Source: Streptomyces hundungensis (GTDB taxonomy: Bacteria > Actinomycetota > Actinomycetes > Streptomycetales > Streptomycetaceae). Taken from it: a stretch of 64,000 nt of DNA. This document shows, piece after piece, positions 43,183-51,724 of the stretch (position 1 is the first letter of the stretch; each line of letters opens with the position of its first letter). The notes under the pieces are model-generated. The model saw only the letters and a program-made list of their open reading frames with translations. It was not told the DNA's origin and did not search any database. The position numbers were made by a program, and so were the translations under genes. The stretch spans positions 2,232,001-2,296,000 of the forward strand of contig NZ_CP032698.1 in assembly GCF_003627815.1 (NCBI RefSeq), written 5' to 3'.

Positions 43183-43947
43183 TCAGACCTCGGGGCGCAG
43201 CATCGGGGGGTTGAGCAGGGTCGCGCCGCCGGCGCGGAACAGTTGGGCGGGGCGGCCGCCCTGGCGGGTCGTGGTGCCTCCGGCCGGGACCAGGAAGCCC
43301 GGGGTACCGGTCACCTTGCGATGGAAGTTGCGCGGGTCGAGGGCGACGCCCCACACCGCCTCGTACACCCGGCGCAGCTCACCGACGGTGAACTCGGCCG
43401 GACAGAAGGCCGTGGCCAGCGAGGAGTACTCGATCTTCGACCGGGCGCGTTCGACCCCGTCCGCCAGGATCCGAGCGTGGTCGAAGGCGAGCGGCGCGGG
43501 CTGCTCGCCGTCGCGCCCGAAGCCGCCCTCCTGGCCGAGCAGGTCCTCGACGGGGGCCCACCGGGCGCTGTGCGCGTCGCCGCCGGCGCGCGGGGCGGGC
43601 AGGTCGGGGGCGAGGGCGAGGTGCGCCACGCTGACCACCCGCATCCGCGGGTCGCGCCGGGGGTCGCCGTAGGTGGCGAGCTGTTCGAGGTGGGCGCCGT
43701 TGGCGAGCGCGGGGGCCGACGGGTCCGAGGCGCACAGCCCCGTCTCCTCGCCGAGCTCCCTGGCCGCCGCGGTGGCCAGGTCCTCGTCGTCGCGCACGAA
43801 TCCGCCGGGCAGCGCCCAGCGCCCCTGGAACGGTGGCTCCCCGCGTCGCACCACGAGCGCGCAGAGCGCGTGGCGGCGCACGGTCAGCACGACCAGGTCG
43901 ACGGTCACGGCGAAGGGGGGAAAGGCCGACGGGTCGTAGGGCGACAT
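43183..43947 (-). CDS. NUDIX domain / winged-helix regulator, NrtR-like
   Basis: The 254-residue protein has a NUDIX box between residues 48 and 71 (GGFVRDDEDLATAAARELGEETGL, residues RE and EE present) and a C-terminal winged-helix part (about 165-245) with FTVGELRRVYEAVWG, NFHRKV and RQGGRPAQLFR. This layout is that of NrtR, an ADP-ribose-binding repressor of NAD synthesis genes, and of related NUDIX hydrolases. No NAD gene adjoins it, so it may act elsewhere or as an enzyme. An inverted repeat TCGTC-N5-GACGA 13 bp before the ATG may be its own operator. Confidence 0.85.
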   Translation of the reverse strand: MSPYDPSAFPPFAVTVDLVVLTVRRHALCALVVRRGEPPFQGRWALPGGFVRDDEDLATAAARELGEETGLCASDPSAPALANGAHLEQLATYGDPRRDPRMRVVSVAHLALAPDLPAPRAGGDAHSARWAPVEDLLGQEGGFGRDGEQPAPLAFDHARILADGVERARSKIEYSSLATAFCPAEFTVGELRRVYEAVWGVALDPRNFHRKVTGTPGFLVPAGGTTTRQGGRPAQLFRAGGATLLNPPMLRPEV

Positions 43948-43960
43948 GCGGCGATCATAG

Positions 43961-43975
43961 TCGTCTGCCTGACGA
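43961..43975. promoter_or_regulatory. Candidate NrtR-like operator
   Basis: TCGTC (43961-43965) and GACGA (43971-43975) form an inverted repeat with 5-bp spacer. With flanks it reads ATAGTCGTC...GACGATAAAC, similar to known NrtR sites with GTC-N-GAC cores. It is located 13 bp before the gene start, so binding would block its expression. Confidence 0.45.
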
Positions 43976-44042
43976 TAAACACTCTCTTCGACATCGTCCG
44001 GCACTTCTTCTCCCGGCGTACCTCGCGGGTCACCCGTCGCGC

Positions 44043-46079
44043 TCAGCCTCCCAACTGGAGCCACGGGGCGGCCTCCTCGACCATGGCGACCCCGAGCCTG
44101 CTGATCCGTACGGTGAACGGCTCCCCCGCGACGCTCAGCCCCGCGAGCCGTACGGCGCCGAGCGGGGCCGACCGCATCGGGTCGAGCGCGACGGTCCGGG
44201 CCGGGGCGTCCGGGCGGATCCCGGCCAGGGCGGTCAGCAGGTGGACGCCGGCCGCGGCCGCCACCGCCGCCGGGCGACAGGCGGCCGGATGGGGCACGGG
44301 CACGCCGTCCGCGGTGCGCTGCTCCCCCGCGTACATCTCGGGCAGCCGGTGACCGAACGCTTCCGAGGCGGCCAGGACTCCCCGCAGCAGAGCGACGGCC
44401 TCCTTCTCGTACCCGGCGGCGGCCAGGCCCGCGACGGCGACGGCGCTCTCGTGGACCCGCACCGCGCCGGCCCGGTGCCCGAACGGGTTGTACCCGGGCT
44501 CCTTGACGGCCAGCCCGCGCAGCCCCCAGCCGGAGTCCATGGCCGGGCCGCCTAGCAGCCGGGCCAGTTGCTCGGTCTGCACCTTGTCCAGGAGGCCGGG
44601 GGCGAGGCGGCCGCCGCCGAGCAGACCCGTGTCCAGCAGGTGGGCGGCGCCCGCCCCGAGCAGGGGCACGGGTCGCCCGTCGGCGGTACGGGCCGCGGCG
44701 GGCCGGCCGCCGCCGAGGTCGTCCAGCCAGAAGTCCGCCCGGAACCGCTCTCTGAGCGCCGCGGCCCGTGCGCGCCAGGTGTCCGCGCCGGGACGGTCGC
44801 ACTCACCGAGCAGTTCCGCGCCGAGCAGCGCGGCCCGATGGACATGGGCCTGGGTCTCCGCCCGGACGAGTCCGGCGGCGCCGGGACCCCGCTCGGCGAG
44901 GTAGCCGTCGTCACCGTCGCGCAGGGCGGTGGCCAGCCAGGCCAGACACCGCTCGGCCGCGGGCAGCAGCTCGGCCACCTCCGCTTCGGGCAGCCCCCAG
45001 CGCCGCGCCTCCGCGAGCACCACCGGAAAGGCGAGGGTGGCCTCCACCCCCGTGCACCCGGGCGGCAGATAGGGCCCGGCGTCCCTGAACGGACCCGGAA
45101 TGAGCCCCAACTCCGGCCCTGGTACGGCCAGTTGACTTCGGGCGAGGGCGCGCAGGGTGGCCGCCGCGAGGCGCGTGGACAGGGGCAGCGCCATCCGCGC
45201 CGCCCAGAGCGCCTCGGCGGGCGCCGCCCCGCACCGCCAGGGGACACCGGCCGCCGCGTACAGGTCGGCCGGGTGGGCCGGGTCGCGGATCAGCAGGGCC
45301 CGCAGATCGTCGATGCTGCGGTGCAGCAGGCCCGCGACCCGTGGGTCGTCGCTCTCCGCCCTGGTCTCCCCGGTGGTGGGCAGCGGGCTCACCCCCTGGC
45401 CGGGCGGTCGCACGGGCCGGCCGGTCCTGATGGTCAGCTGGATCGTGCACGAGCCACCCGGCGGCAGCTCGACGGCCCAGCGCAGCACTCCGGCGGAGGC
45501 CAGCGCGTCGGTCGGCGCGGGTGTGGCCGTCACGGCGCAGTACGCACCGCCCGAACTCCAGCGCATTCCCGAGTCGTGGACGCTGGCGGGCAGTTCGGGT
45601 CCGGCACGGCCGGATGCGACCGCGCCGAGGTCGGCCAGGTCGGTACCGAGCGCGATCTCCACCGGGAGCCTCAGCACCCGGGGCGAGGCACTGGTCAGGG
45701 TGATCCGTTCGATGCCGTCCGCCTGACGGAGACGTTCGACGGAGATCTCGGGGTCGGGCCCGCTGTCCGCCGGCGTGCGCACCACGGCCAGGAACCGGGC
45801 GCGGTCGGCCGATATCGACCTGCCCTGCACGGCGATCGGGTCCCGCCCCGCCACCCTCAACTGGCAGCGGGAGAGCAGCCGTCGGCCGTGCTGGTAGAAG
45901 CCTTCGAGACCGTGCCCGGTGAGCTGTCCGTGTTCCGGCGACACCGCGAGGCCGGGCAGGGCCACGCAGATCACGGCCGCGTGCACGGCCGGGAGTTCGC
46001 CGAGCGACCCGACGGGCCTCGGCGGGACCGGCCCGGGCGTGCTCCCGACCCCGGGGCGGGACGATGCGGTGGGTGCCAT
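44043..46079 (-). CDS. Glycogen debranching N-terminal-domain protein (amylo-alpha-1,6-glucosidase-like)
   Basis: The 678-residue protein starts at ATG 46079 (AGAAGGG upstream). Its N-terminal part (about 35-230; GHGLEGFYQHGRRLLSRCQLRVAGR) is a GDE_N_bis-type beta domain, and the rest (about 240-600) is an (alpha/alpha)6 barrel-like region with DLRALLIRDP, YAAAGVPWRCGAAPAEALWAARMALP and NPFGHRAGAVRVHESA. It resembles bacterial proteins annotated as glycogen-debranching or glucoamylase-like. The substrate is uncertain; no signal peptide is seen, so an intracellular glucan is likely. A short, Ala-rich N-terminus is unlikely to matter. Confidence 0.82.
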   Translation of the reverse strand: MAPTASSRPGVGSTPGPVPPRPVGSLGELPAVHAAVICVALPGLAVSPEHGQLTGHGLEGFYQHGRRLLSRCQLRVAGRDPIAVQGRSISADRARFLAVVRTPADSGPDPEISVERLRQADGIERITLTSASPRVLRLPVEIALGTDLADLGAVASGRAGPELPASVHDSGMRWSSGGAYCAVTATPAPTDALASAGVLRWAVELPPGGSCTIQLTIRTGRPVRPPGQGVSPLPTTGETRAESDDPRVAGLLHRSIDDLRALLIRDPAHPADLYAAAGVPWRCGAAPAEALWAARMALPLSTRLAAATLRALARSQLAVPGPELGLIPGPFRDAGPYLPPGCTGVEATLAFPVVLAEARRWGLPEAEVAELLPAAERCLAWLATALRDGDDGYLAERGPGAAGLVRAETQAHVHRAALLGAELLGECDRPGADTWRARAAALRERFRADFWLDDLGGGRPAAARTADGRPVPLLGAGAAHLLDTGLLGGGRLAPGLLDKVQTEQLARLLGGPAMDSGWGLRGLAVKEPGYNPFGHRAGAVRVHESAVAVAGLAAAGYEKEAVALLRGVLAASEAFGHRLPEMYAGEQRTADGVPVPHPAACRPAAVAAAAGVHLLTALAGIRPDAPARTVALDPMRSAPLGAVRLAGLSVAGEPFTVRISRLGVAMVEEAAPWLQLGG

Positions 46080-46354
46080 TGCGTACCCTTCTGCGCGGCC
46101 CGGGCTGCGACGACGGCGGCGGTCCGGGCGCGGCTGCCGCCGGCCGTGCGACGCGGTGCCCGGGACCGCCCCGCCACCCATGTGAACGCCGCGGGCCTCG
46201 GCCGGGTCACGGACAGGTCGCCCCGCCGGTCCCCTCATCGGAGCCGACCGGCCGTATCCCCCGCGCCCCGCGCCCCTTCCCCTCCCCCTTCCGCGCCCCC
46301 GAGCGCCCACCTCGGATGCCGCGCTCCGTGGCCGGGTCACCCACACCCGCGCCA

Positions 46355-48166
46355 TCACTCCTCCCCGTTCACCCTGCTCGCCCCGTCCACCCTCACCCCA
46401 CCCCGGCGGCGCACCCGGTCACGCGCCTTCCGCGGCCCGGACTGCGGCTCGGACTGCGGCTCGGACTGCGGCTCGGACTGCGGCTCGGACTGCGGCTCGG
46501 ACTGCGGCTCGGAACCACCGCCGAGGCGGTCAGGGCCGTCAGGGCCGTCAGGGCCGCCGGAGCCGTCCACACCGGGCCGAGCGGGTACGGGGCGGCCGGT
46601 TTCGGGGCGGGTCGATTCAAGGCGAGTCGACTCGGGGTGGGTCCGCCCCGTGCGGGCCGAACCACCTTGCCGCCTGGGCGAGTTGGGGCTCCTCTTCGCG
46701 TGCGACGGGGTGGCCTTGCGGGGCGGCTTGGGGCGGGACGCCCGGGAAGCGACTGGCGGCGGGGGTGCCGGGGAGGCCGCGGCGCCCTCGGAGGCCGGGG
46801 TCGCGGGGGCCTCCCCTTCGAGAGGCCCCTCAGAACGGAGGGAGCCCTCGGGGGCCGTCGATCGCAGGACCTCGGGCATCGCCGCGTCCGGTGCCGCGAG
46901 CCGCGCCGCACGTTCCTCCCGTAGGCAGATGCGCAGCTCTTCCGGGTCGAGGCCCTGGTTGCAGGCCTGGTGGAGGAGTTGGGCGAAGCGGTAGTCCGGG
47001 TCGGCCCGCAGGGCCAGGTTGAAGGCCACCCGGGCGTGGGGTTCGTCGCCCGTCGACCAGGAGACCCAGCCCGCCAGGGTGAGCAGCGCGGCGGCATGGT
47101 CCGCGTACCCTCCGACGCACCGGCGGGCCAGCGCTCGCCACAGGCGCAGGGCGGGCCCCGCGTCCGACCCCTCCATCCATTCCGCGGCCCAGTCGCGGGT
47201 CGTACGGTCCTGGAGGCCGAGGATCACCGCCGCCGCCTCGTCGTGGGCGATGAGGCTGTCGTCCAGGTCGTCCGACGCGTTTTTGCCCAGGAGCAGGGTG
47301 CCCGCGCCTCGGCCGGGCGGCGAGAGGGAGCCCGCACCGGGCGCCGGCGGCGGGGCGTCCGCGATGCGGCGCATGAGCCGGGCCGCCAGGTCCAGCGTCT
47401 CGTCGGCGACGCTGCGCCGATCGCCCCTTTCGAGGATGCGGGGGAACATCTCCGCGGCCGCCGCGTCCAGGGCTCGCTCCTGGTCGGTCGCCGCCGGGGA
47501 CCGCCACGGCGCGAACCGCTCCTCCATCTCCCGCAGGGAGCCCCGGACTTGGACCCCCGCGTAGGTCGCCGCGGCCGCCATCACGGAGGTGCCCGGCAGG
47601 GCGAGCGCGCTGCCCTCGGGCGGGCAGCAGCGACTGTCGGGGCAGCAGTACGACCAGTACCGCCCGTCGGAAATGCACAGTGCTTCGCGTACGGGTACGT
47701 CGAGGACGCCGCACGCGATGCGGAGCCGTTGGGCCAGCGGGCGCAGCCGCTCCATCACCTCGCGCCCGGTGCCGTCCAGCGACGGGTCCTGGCAGAGGAA
47801 GACGACGATCCCGTCCGGCCGGGGACCACGTCGTTGGCTTCCCGTCACCAGGCAGTCGGCGAGCTGGTCGGCGATGTCGGGCCACTCCTGGGGCGAGGCG
47901 GGCAGGCCCACCCTGACGCGGCCGCCGAACCTGCCGCTCTCGCCGTGCAGGGCGACCAGCACGACGGAGTCGGTGGGGTGGAAGCCCAGCAGATACGGCA
48001 GTGCGTCGGCCAGTTCGGCCGGGCCGCGCAAGGTGATCCGGGGCTCGGCCGGCGAGCCGTGGGACGCGGTTGTGCGGGATGCGGCCTCGTGGGCCCTGTG
48101 GGCGCCGGACCCGCGGGCGTGGGAGTCGTAGGAGCCGGATTCGTGGTGTTCGTTGGTGTCTCGCAT
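46355..48166 (-). CDS. DUF4192 protein with SEPQ-repeat C-terminal tail
   Basis: The 603-residue protein has a DUF4192 domain over most of the first 420 residues (ITLRGPAELADALPYLLGFHPTDSVVLVALHG at the start; a Cys-rich YCCPDSRCCPPEGS in the middle). DUF4192 is common in actinobacteria and has no known function. The last 180 residues are low in complexity: Pro, Ser, Arg and Glu rich, with six SEPQ units near the C-terminus from a 12-bp DNA repeat, then a basic end. The ATG at 48166 is in a divergent arrangement with recQ across a region with DnaA-box-like repeats. Confidence 0.88.
   Translation of the reverse strand: MRDTNEHHESGSYDSHARGSGAHRAHEAASRTTASHGSPAEPRITLRGPAELADALPYLLGFHPTDSVVLVALHGESGRFGGRVRVGLPASPQEWPDIADQLADCLVTGSQRRGPRPDGIVVFLCQDPSLDGTGREVMERLRPLAQRLRIACGVLDVPVREALCISDGRYWSYCCPDSRCCPPEGSALALPGTSVMAAAATYAGVQVRGSLREMEERFAPWRSPAATDQERALDAAAAEMFPRILERGDRRSVADETLDLAARLMRRIADAPPPAPGAGSLSPPGRGAGTLLLGKNASDDLDDSLIAHDEAAAVILGLQDRTTRDWAAEWMEGSDAGPALRLWRALARRCVGGYADHAAALLTLAGWVSWSTGDEPHARVAFNLALRADPDYRFAQLLHQACNQGLDPEELRICLREERAARLAAPDAAMPEVLRSTAPEGSLRSEGPLEGEAPATPASEGAAASPAPPPPVASRASRPKPPRKATPSHAKRSPNSPRRQGGSARTGRTHPESTRLESTRPETGRPVPARPGVDGSGGPDGPDGPDRLGGGSEPQSEPQSEPQSEPQSEPQSEPQSGPRKARDRVRRRGGVRVDGASRVNGEE
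46441..46512. repeat. Six perfect copies of a 12-bp tandem repeat
   Basis: ACTGCGGCTCGG occurs six times without a mismatch. It is translated on the minus strand as six SEPQ units in the DUF4192 protein. Copy number is a multiple of three bases per unit, so changes would not shift the frame. Confidence 0.95.
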
Positions 48167-48203
48167 GATCCGAGGGTTTCGTGAGCCCCGACTTCCCACC
48201 ACC

Positions 48204-48228
48204 CCTGTGGATAACCTTGTCCACAGGG
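48204..48228. promoter_or_regulatory. Two facing DnaA boxes in an inverted repeat
   Basis: TGTGGATAA (48206-48214, the complement of TTATCCACA) and TTGTCCACA (48217-48225) face each other two bases apart. TTGTCCACA is the preferred DnaA box of Streptomyces. The extended inverted repeat CCCTGTGGA / TCCACAGGG spans 48204-48228. It lies in the divergent gap between the DUF4192 gene and recQ. Confidence 0.65.
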
Positions 48229-48264
48229 CGAAGACGCTGGTCATACAAGTGCCGACCGGCCCGC

Positions 48265-48360
48265 CGCCGGGTCGTGCGGGTCCCGCGGGTCGTGCGGCCC
48301 GCACAGCTCACACGGGGCGTACAGGTCACCCGGGTCGTACAGGTCGTGCGGAGACAGCCG
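48265..48360. repeat. Degenerate GTCGTGCGG-type repeats upstream of recQ
   Basis: Units such as GTCGTGCGGGTC, GGTCGTGCGGCC, GGTCGTACAGGTC and GTCGTGCGGAG recur in a 96-bp stretch, roughly 9-bp periodic. It precedes recQ and lies outside supported coding sequence. Confidence 0.5.
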
Positions 48361-48411
48361 TCGGGAACGGCTCGTTCCGCGATTGTCGGACCCGTCCTGT
48401 TGTATGGGGGC

Positions 48412-50583
48412 ATGGAGCACACGAGCAACGCGGAACTGCGCACGGCGGCCGACACGGTCCTCGCCCGCCTCGTCGGGGACGCCACCGGCACGGCGCGGCT
48501 GCGCGAGGACCAGTGGCGGGCCATCGAGGCGCTGGTCGCCGACAAGCGGCGGGCGCTCGTCGTGCAGCGCACGGGGTGGGGCAAGTCCGCGGTGTACTTC
48601 GTGGCGACCGCCCTGCTGCGCGGCATGGGCGCGGGCCCCACGGTGATCGTCTCGCCGCTGCTCGCCCTGATGCGCAACCAGGTCGAGGCCGCGGCCCGGG
48701 CGGGCATCAGCGCCCGGACGATCAACTCGGCCAATCCCGAGGAGTGGGACACCATCCAGGAGGAGGTCGCGGCGGGCTCCGTGGACGTCCTTCTCGTGTC
48801 GCCGGAGCGCCTGAACAATCCGGACTTCCGGGACAACGTCCTGCCGAAGCTGTCGGCGGCCACCGGTCTGCTCGTGGTGGACGAGGCGCACTGCATCTCC
48901 GACTGGGGCCATGACTTCCGCCCCGACTACCGCCGGCTGCGCACCATGCTGGTCGAACTCCCGCCGGGTGTCCCGGTGTTGGCGACGACCGCCACCGCGA
49001 ACGCCCGGGTGACGGCGGACGTGGCCGAGCAGCTCGGCACCGGCGGCGGCTCGGACGCGCTGGTGCTTCGCGGCCCCCTGGACCGCGAGAGCCTCAGTCT
49101 CAACGTGCTGTCGCTGCCGGACGCGGCCCACCGCCTGGGCTGGCTCGCCGATCACCTCGACGAGCTGCCGGGCTCGGGGATCATCTACACGCTGACGGTC
49201 GCCGCGGCCGAGGAGATCACCACGTATCTGCGCCGGCGCGGGCACACCGTCGCCTCGTACACGGGCAAGACGGAGAACGCGGACCGCCAGCAGGCCGAGG
49301 ACGATCTGCTGGCCAACCGGGTCAAGGCGCTGGTCGCCACCTCGGCGCTCGGCATGGGCTTCGACAAGCCGGACCTCGGCTTCGTGGCCCACCTGGGCTC
49401 GCCCTCCTCCCCGATCGCCTACTACCAGCAGGTCGGCCGTGCGGGCCGTGGCGTGGCGCATGCGGAGGTGCTGCTCCTTCCGGGCCGCGAGGACGAGGCG
49501 ATCTGGAAGTACTTCGCGTCGGTGGCCTTCCCTCCGGAGGAGCAGGTCCGGCGCACCCTCGACGTGCTGGCGCACAGCGAACGGCCCATGTCGCTGCCGG
49601 CCCTGGAGCCTCTGGTGGAGCTGCGCCGCATCCGCCTGGAGACGATGCTCAAGGTGCTGGACGTGGACGGCGCGGTGCGCCGGGTCAAGGGCGGCTGGAC
49701 GACCACGGGCCAGCCGTGGGTGTACGACACCGAGCGGTACGCGTGGGTGGCCCGGCAGCGTTCCGCCGAGCAGCAGGCGATGCGGGAGTACGCCTCGACG
49801 ACGGGGTGCCGGATGGAGTTCCTGCGCCGCCAGCTCGACGACGAGCAGGCAGCGCCGTGCGGGCGCTGCGACAACTGCGCGGGCGCCCGTTTCACCGCCG
49901 ATGTGTCCGGCAAGGCGCTGGACGAGGCGCGCGGCGAGCTCACCCGGCCCGGTGTGGAGGTGGAGCCCCGCAAGATGTGGCCCACCGGGCTCGCCGCGAT
50001 CGGCATCGACCTGAAGGGACGCATCCCGGCTGGTGAACTGGCTTTCCCGGGAAGGGCGTTGGGCCGCCTTTCGGACATCGGCTGGGGCAATCGACTGCGT
50101 CCGATGCTGGCGCCGGGGGCCCCGGACGGCCCGGTGCCCGACGACGTGGTGCAGGCGGCGGTGAGCGTCCTCACCGACTGGGCGAAGGGCTCGGGCGGCT
50201 GGGCCTGCGGCAGCCCGGACGCGCCGCCCCGGCCGGTCGGTGTCGTGACGGTCCCCTCCCGTACCCGGCCCGCGCTCGTCGCCTCGCTCGGCGCACGCAT
50301 CGCGGAGATCGGCCGGATGCCGCTGCTCGGCTCCCTCGCCTACGCCGACGGCCCGGCGGGTGAGCGGATCGCGCAGTCCAACAGCGCGCAGCGGGTCCGC
50401 GCGCTGCACCACGCCTTCGTGGTCCCCGAGGCCCTCGCCTCCGCGCTGGCCGAGGCCCAGGGGCCGGTGCTGCTGGTGGACGACGCCTCCGACACGGGCT
50501 GGACGCTGGCCGTCGCGGCGAGGCTGCTGCGCCGCGCCGGAGCCAAGGGGGTGTTTCCGCTGGTCCTCGCCGTGCAGGCGTGA
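48412..50583 (+). CDS. recQ: RecQ-family DNA helicase with phosphoribosyltransferase-like C-terminal domain
   Basis: The 723-residue protein has the RecQ helicase motifs: Walker A variant VVQRTGWGKSA (Lys58), VVDEAHCISDWGHDFRPDYRRL (DEAH box plus the RecQ loop), TATAN, and SALGMGFDKPDLGFVAHLG with YYQQVGRAGRG. The zinc site follows (CGRCDNC, Cys483, Cys486, Cys489). There is no HRDC domain. Instead the last 130 residues (about 590-723) contain VLLVDDASDTGWTLAVAARLL, which resembles the PRPP-binding loop of type I phosphoribosyltransferases such as ComFC. ATG 48412 was chosen over longer in-frame starts that run through a low-complexity repeat. RecQ repairs stalled forks; the role of the tail is unknown. 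Confidence 0.9.
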   Translation: MEHTSNAELRTAADTVLARLVGDATGTARLREDQWRAIEALVADKRRALVVQRTGWGKSAVYFVATALLRGMGAGPTVIVSPLLALMRNQVEAAARAGISARTINSANPEEWDTIQEEVAAGSVDVLLVSPERLNNPDFRDNVLPKLSAATGLLVVDEAHCISDWGHDFRPDYRRLRTMLVELPPGVPVLATTATANARVTADVAEQLGTGGGSDALVLRGPLDRESLSLNVLSLPDAAHRLGWLADHLDELPGSGIIYTLTVAAAEEITTYLRRRGHTVASYTGKTENADRQQAEDDLLANRVKALVATSALGMGFDKPDLGFVAHLGSPSSPIAYYQQVGRAGRGVAHAEVLLLPGREDEAIWKYFASVAFPPEEQVRRTLDVLAHSERPMSLPALEPLVELRRIRLETMLKVLDVDGAVRRVKGGWTTTGQPWVYDTERYAWVARQRSAEQQAMREYASTTGCRMEFLRRQLDDEQAAPCGRCDNCAGARFTADVSGKALDEARGELTRPGVEVEPRKMWPTGLAAIGIDLKGRIPAGELAFPGRALGRLSDIGWGNRLRPMLAPGAPDGPVPDDVVQAAVSVLTDWAKGSGGWACGSPDAPPRPVGVVTVPSRTRPALVASLGARIAEIGRMPLLGSLAYADGPAGERIAQSNSAQRVRALHHAFVVPEALASALAEAQGPVLLVDDASDTGWTLAVAARLLRRAGAKGVFPLVLAVQA

Positions 50584-50964
50584 ACCACCTCGCCGCCTGA
50601 GGCCGAGCGAGGGTCCTCCCGCTCCTCCACGCGCCCGTTCCTCGCACCCTTCGGGCAGGGGGTCGCCGTACCGCCCCGAGGTCGGCGGAGCCTCGCCGCG
50701 CCAAACCCAAGGCGCGGCCCCCCTGTTGCCCGGCGTTCCGGCGGGAGAGCAGGGGTGATCGGGGGCGCGGCGGGGCAGGGATATGAGTGCCCCACCCGTC
50801 ACTTCGGGCCGACGGCGCAAAGTGCTCGTTGCCGCCCCGACCGGCGACGGCGAGCATGGGGAAACCGCACCCACGCGGCGACCCTGTGGCCCCCCGCAAG
50901 GCCTGCCGTGGTGCCGCCCAGCCGTCCCTGCCGCCCTACGAGCGTGTATCCGGAAGGGAGGACC
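50584..50964. other. 381-bp intergenic region after recQ
   Basis: I see no good hairpin, no strong promoter and no supported coding sequence here. A GGAAGGGAGG ribosome binding site directly precedes the next gene at 50965. Confidence 0.4.
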
Positions 50965-51606
50965 ATGACGTTCCGATTCGCTCCGTCCACGACCCCGGCA
51001 GCGCTGCCCACCCCGATACCGGCCGACTCCTCGAACCGCTTCGGGCGGGTCCTGGAGCCCGCCGAGTGGGCCGCGGCCGGCATTCCCCTGCTGCGCAATC
51101 CCCGCGAGGTCGTCAGCGGGCTGCACGCGCGACACCGGCCCGCCCCGTCGACCGCCGTCGTCGCGGTCCTCGACCACGACGAACGCCTCACGGCCAGCGC
51201 GTCGTTCACCCGGCGCCCGGCGCCGGCCGACGGCTGGGAGTTCCGCAACGCGCTGCTCGCGCAGCTGCGCCGGATCATCCCGCACGACCTGCGCCGCAGG
51301 ACACCGGTGCGTACCGGCGTGCTGCTCTACTGCCGTGAGGGAGACGAGCGTTGGACGCCGGAGGACGGCGCCTGGATGTGGGCTCTGCGTGACGCCTGCA
51401 CCCTGCACGGGCTGCGTTGCGGGGCGTACATCACGCTCACGCGCGGCGGTTGGCAGGTGCTCGGTGAAGGACGGGGCGGCCGCCGGCCCAGCTCGATCGC
51501 GGGGGCCGACTGCCTCGCCGACGCCGCGCACGAGCTGGCCCAGCCGCTGCCGTTGCGCCGCGCCACCGGGGCGGCGGACATGTCGTGGCGCACGGCCGCG
51601 CGCTGA
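50965..51606 (+). CDS. Conserved hypothetical protein
   Basis: The 213-residue protein has no motif I recognise. Its ATG follows an excellent ribosome binding site, GGAAGGGAGG, four bases away. Features: a Pro/Thr-rich N-terminus (about 1-25), then a globular-looking part with LDHDERLTASASFTRRPAPADGW, LLAQLRRIIPHDLRRRTPVRTG, and EDGAWMWALRDACTLHGLRCGAYITLTRGGW. No signal peptide or membrane span. Its place between recQ and rnhB suggests it belongs to the conserved Streptomyces core. Confidence 0.8.
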   Translation: MTFRFAPSTTPAALPTPIPADSSNRFGRVLEPAEWAAAGIPLLRNPREVVSGLHARHRPAPSTAVVAVLDHDERLTASASFTRRPAPADGWEFRNALLAQLRRIIPHDLRRRTPVRTGVLLYCREGDERWTPEDGAWMWALRDACTLHGLRCGAYITLTRGGWQVLGEGRGGRRPSSIAGADCLADAAHELAQPLPLRRATGAADMSWRTAAR

Positions 51607-51724
51607 ACCGCCCCCGCCCGGCCGGGAGTTGGGCCGTGCCGGGCCGACCGGCCCGAGGACCGACCCGGCCCGACCGGCCGGACGAGCGGCCCGGTAGCAC
51701 CCCGGCTCGGCCCGCCCCCGTCGC

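Noticed and set aside
50783..50968. Small plus-strand frame (61 codons) before the conserved hypothetical gene
   Set aside because: No ribosome binding site or conserved feature, and it overlaps the strong ribosome binding site of the next gene.
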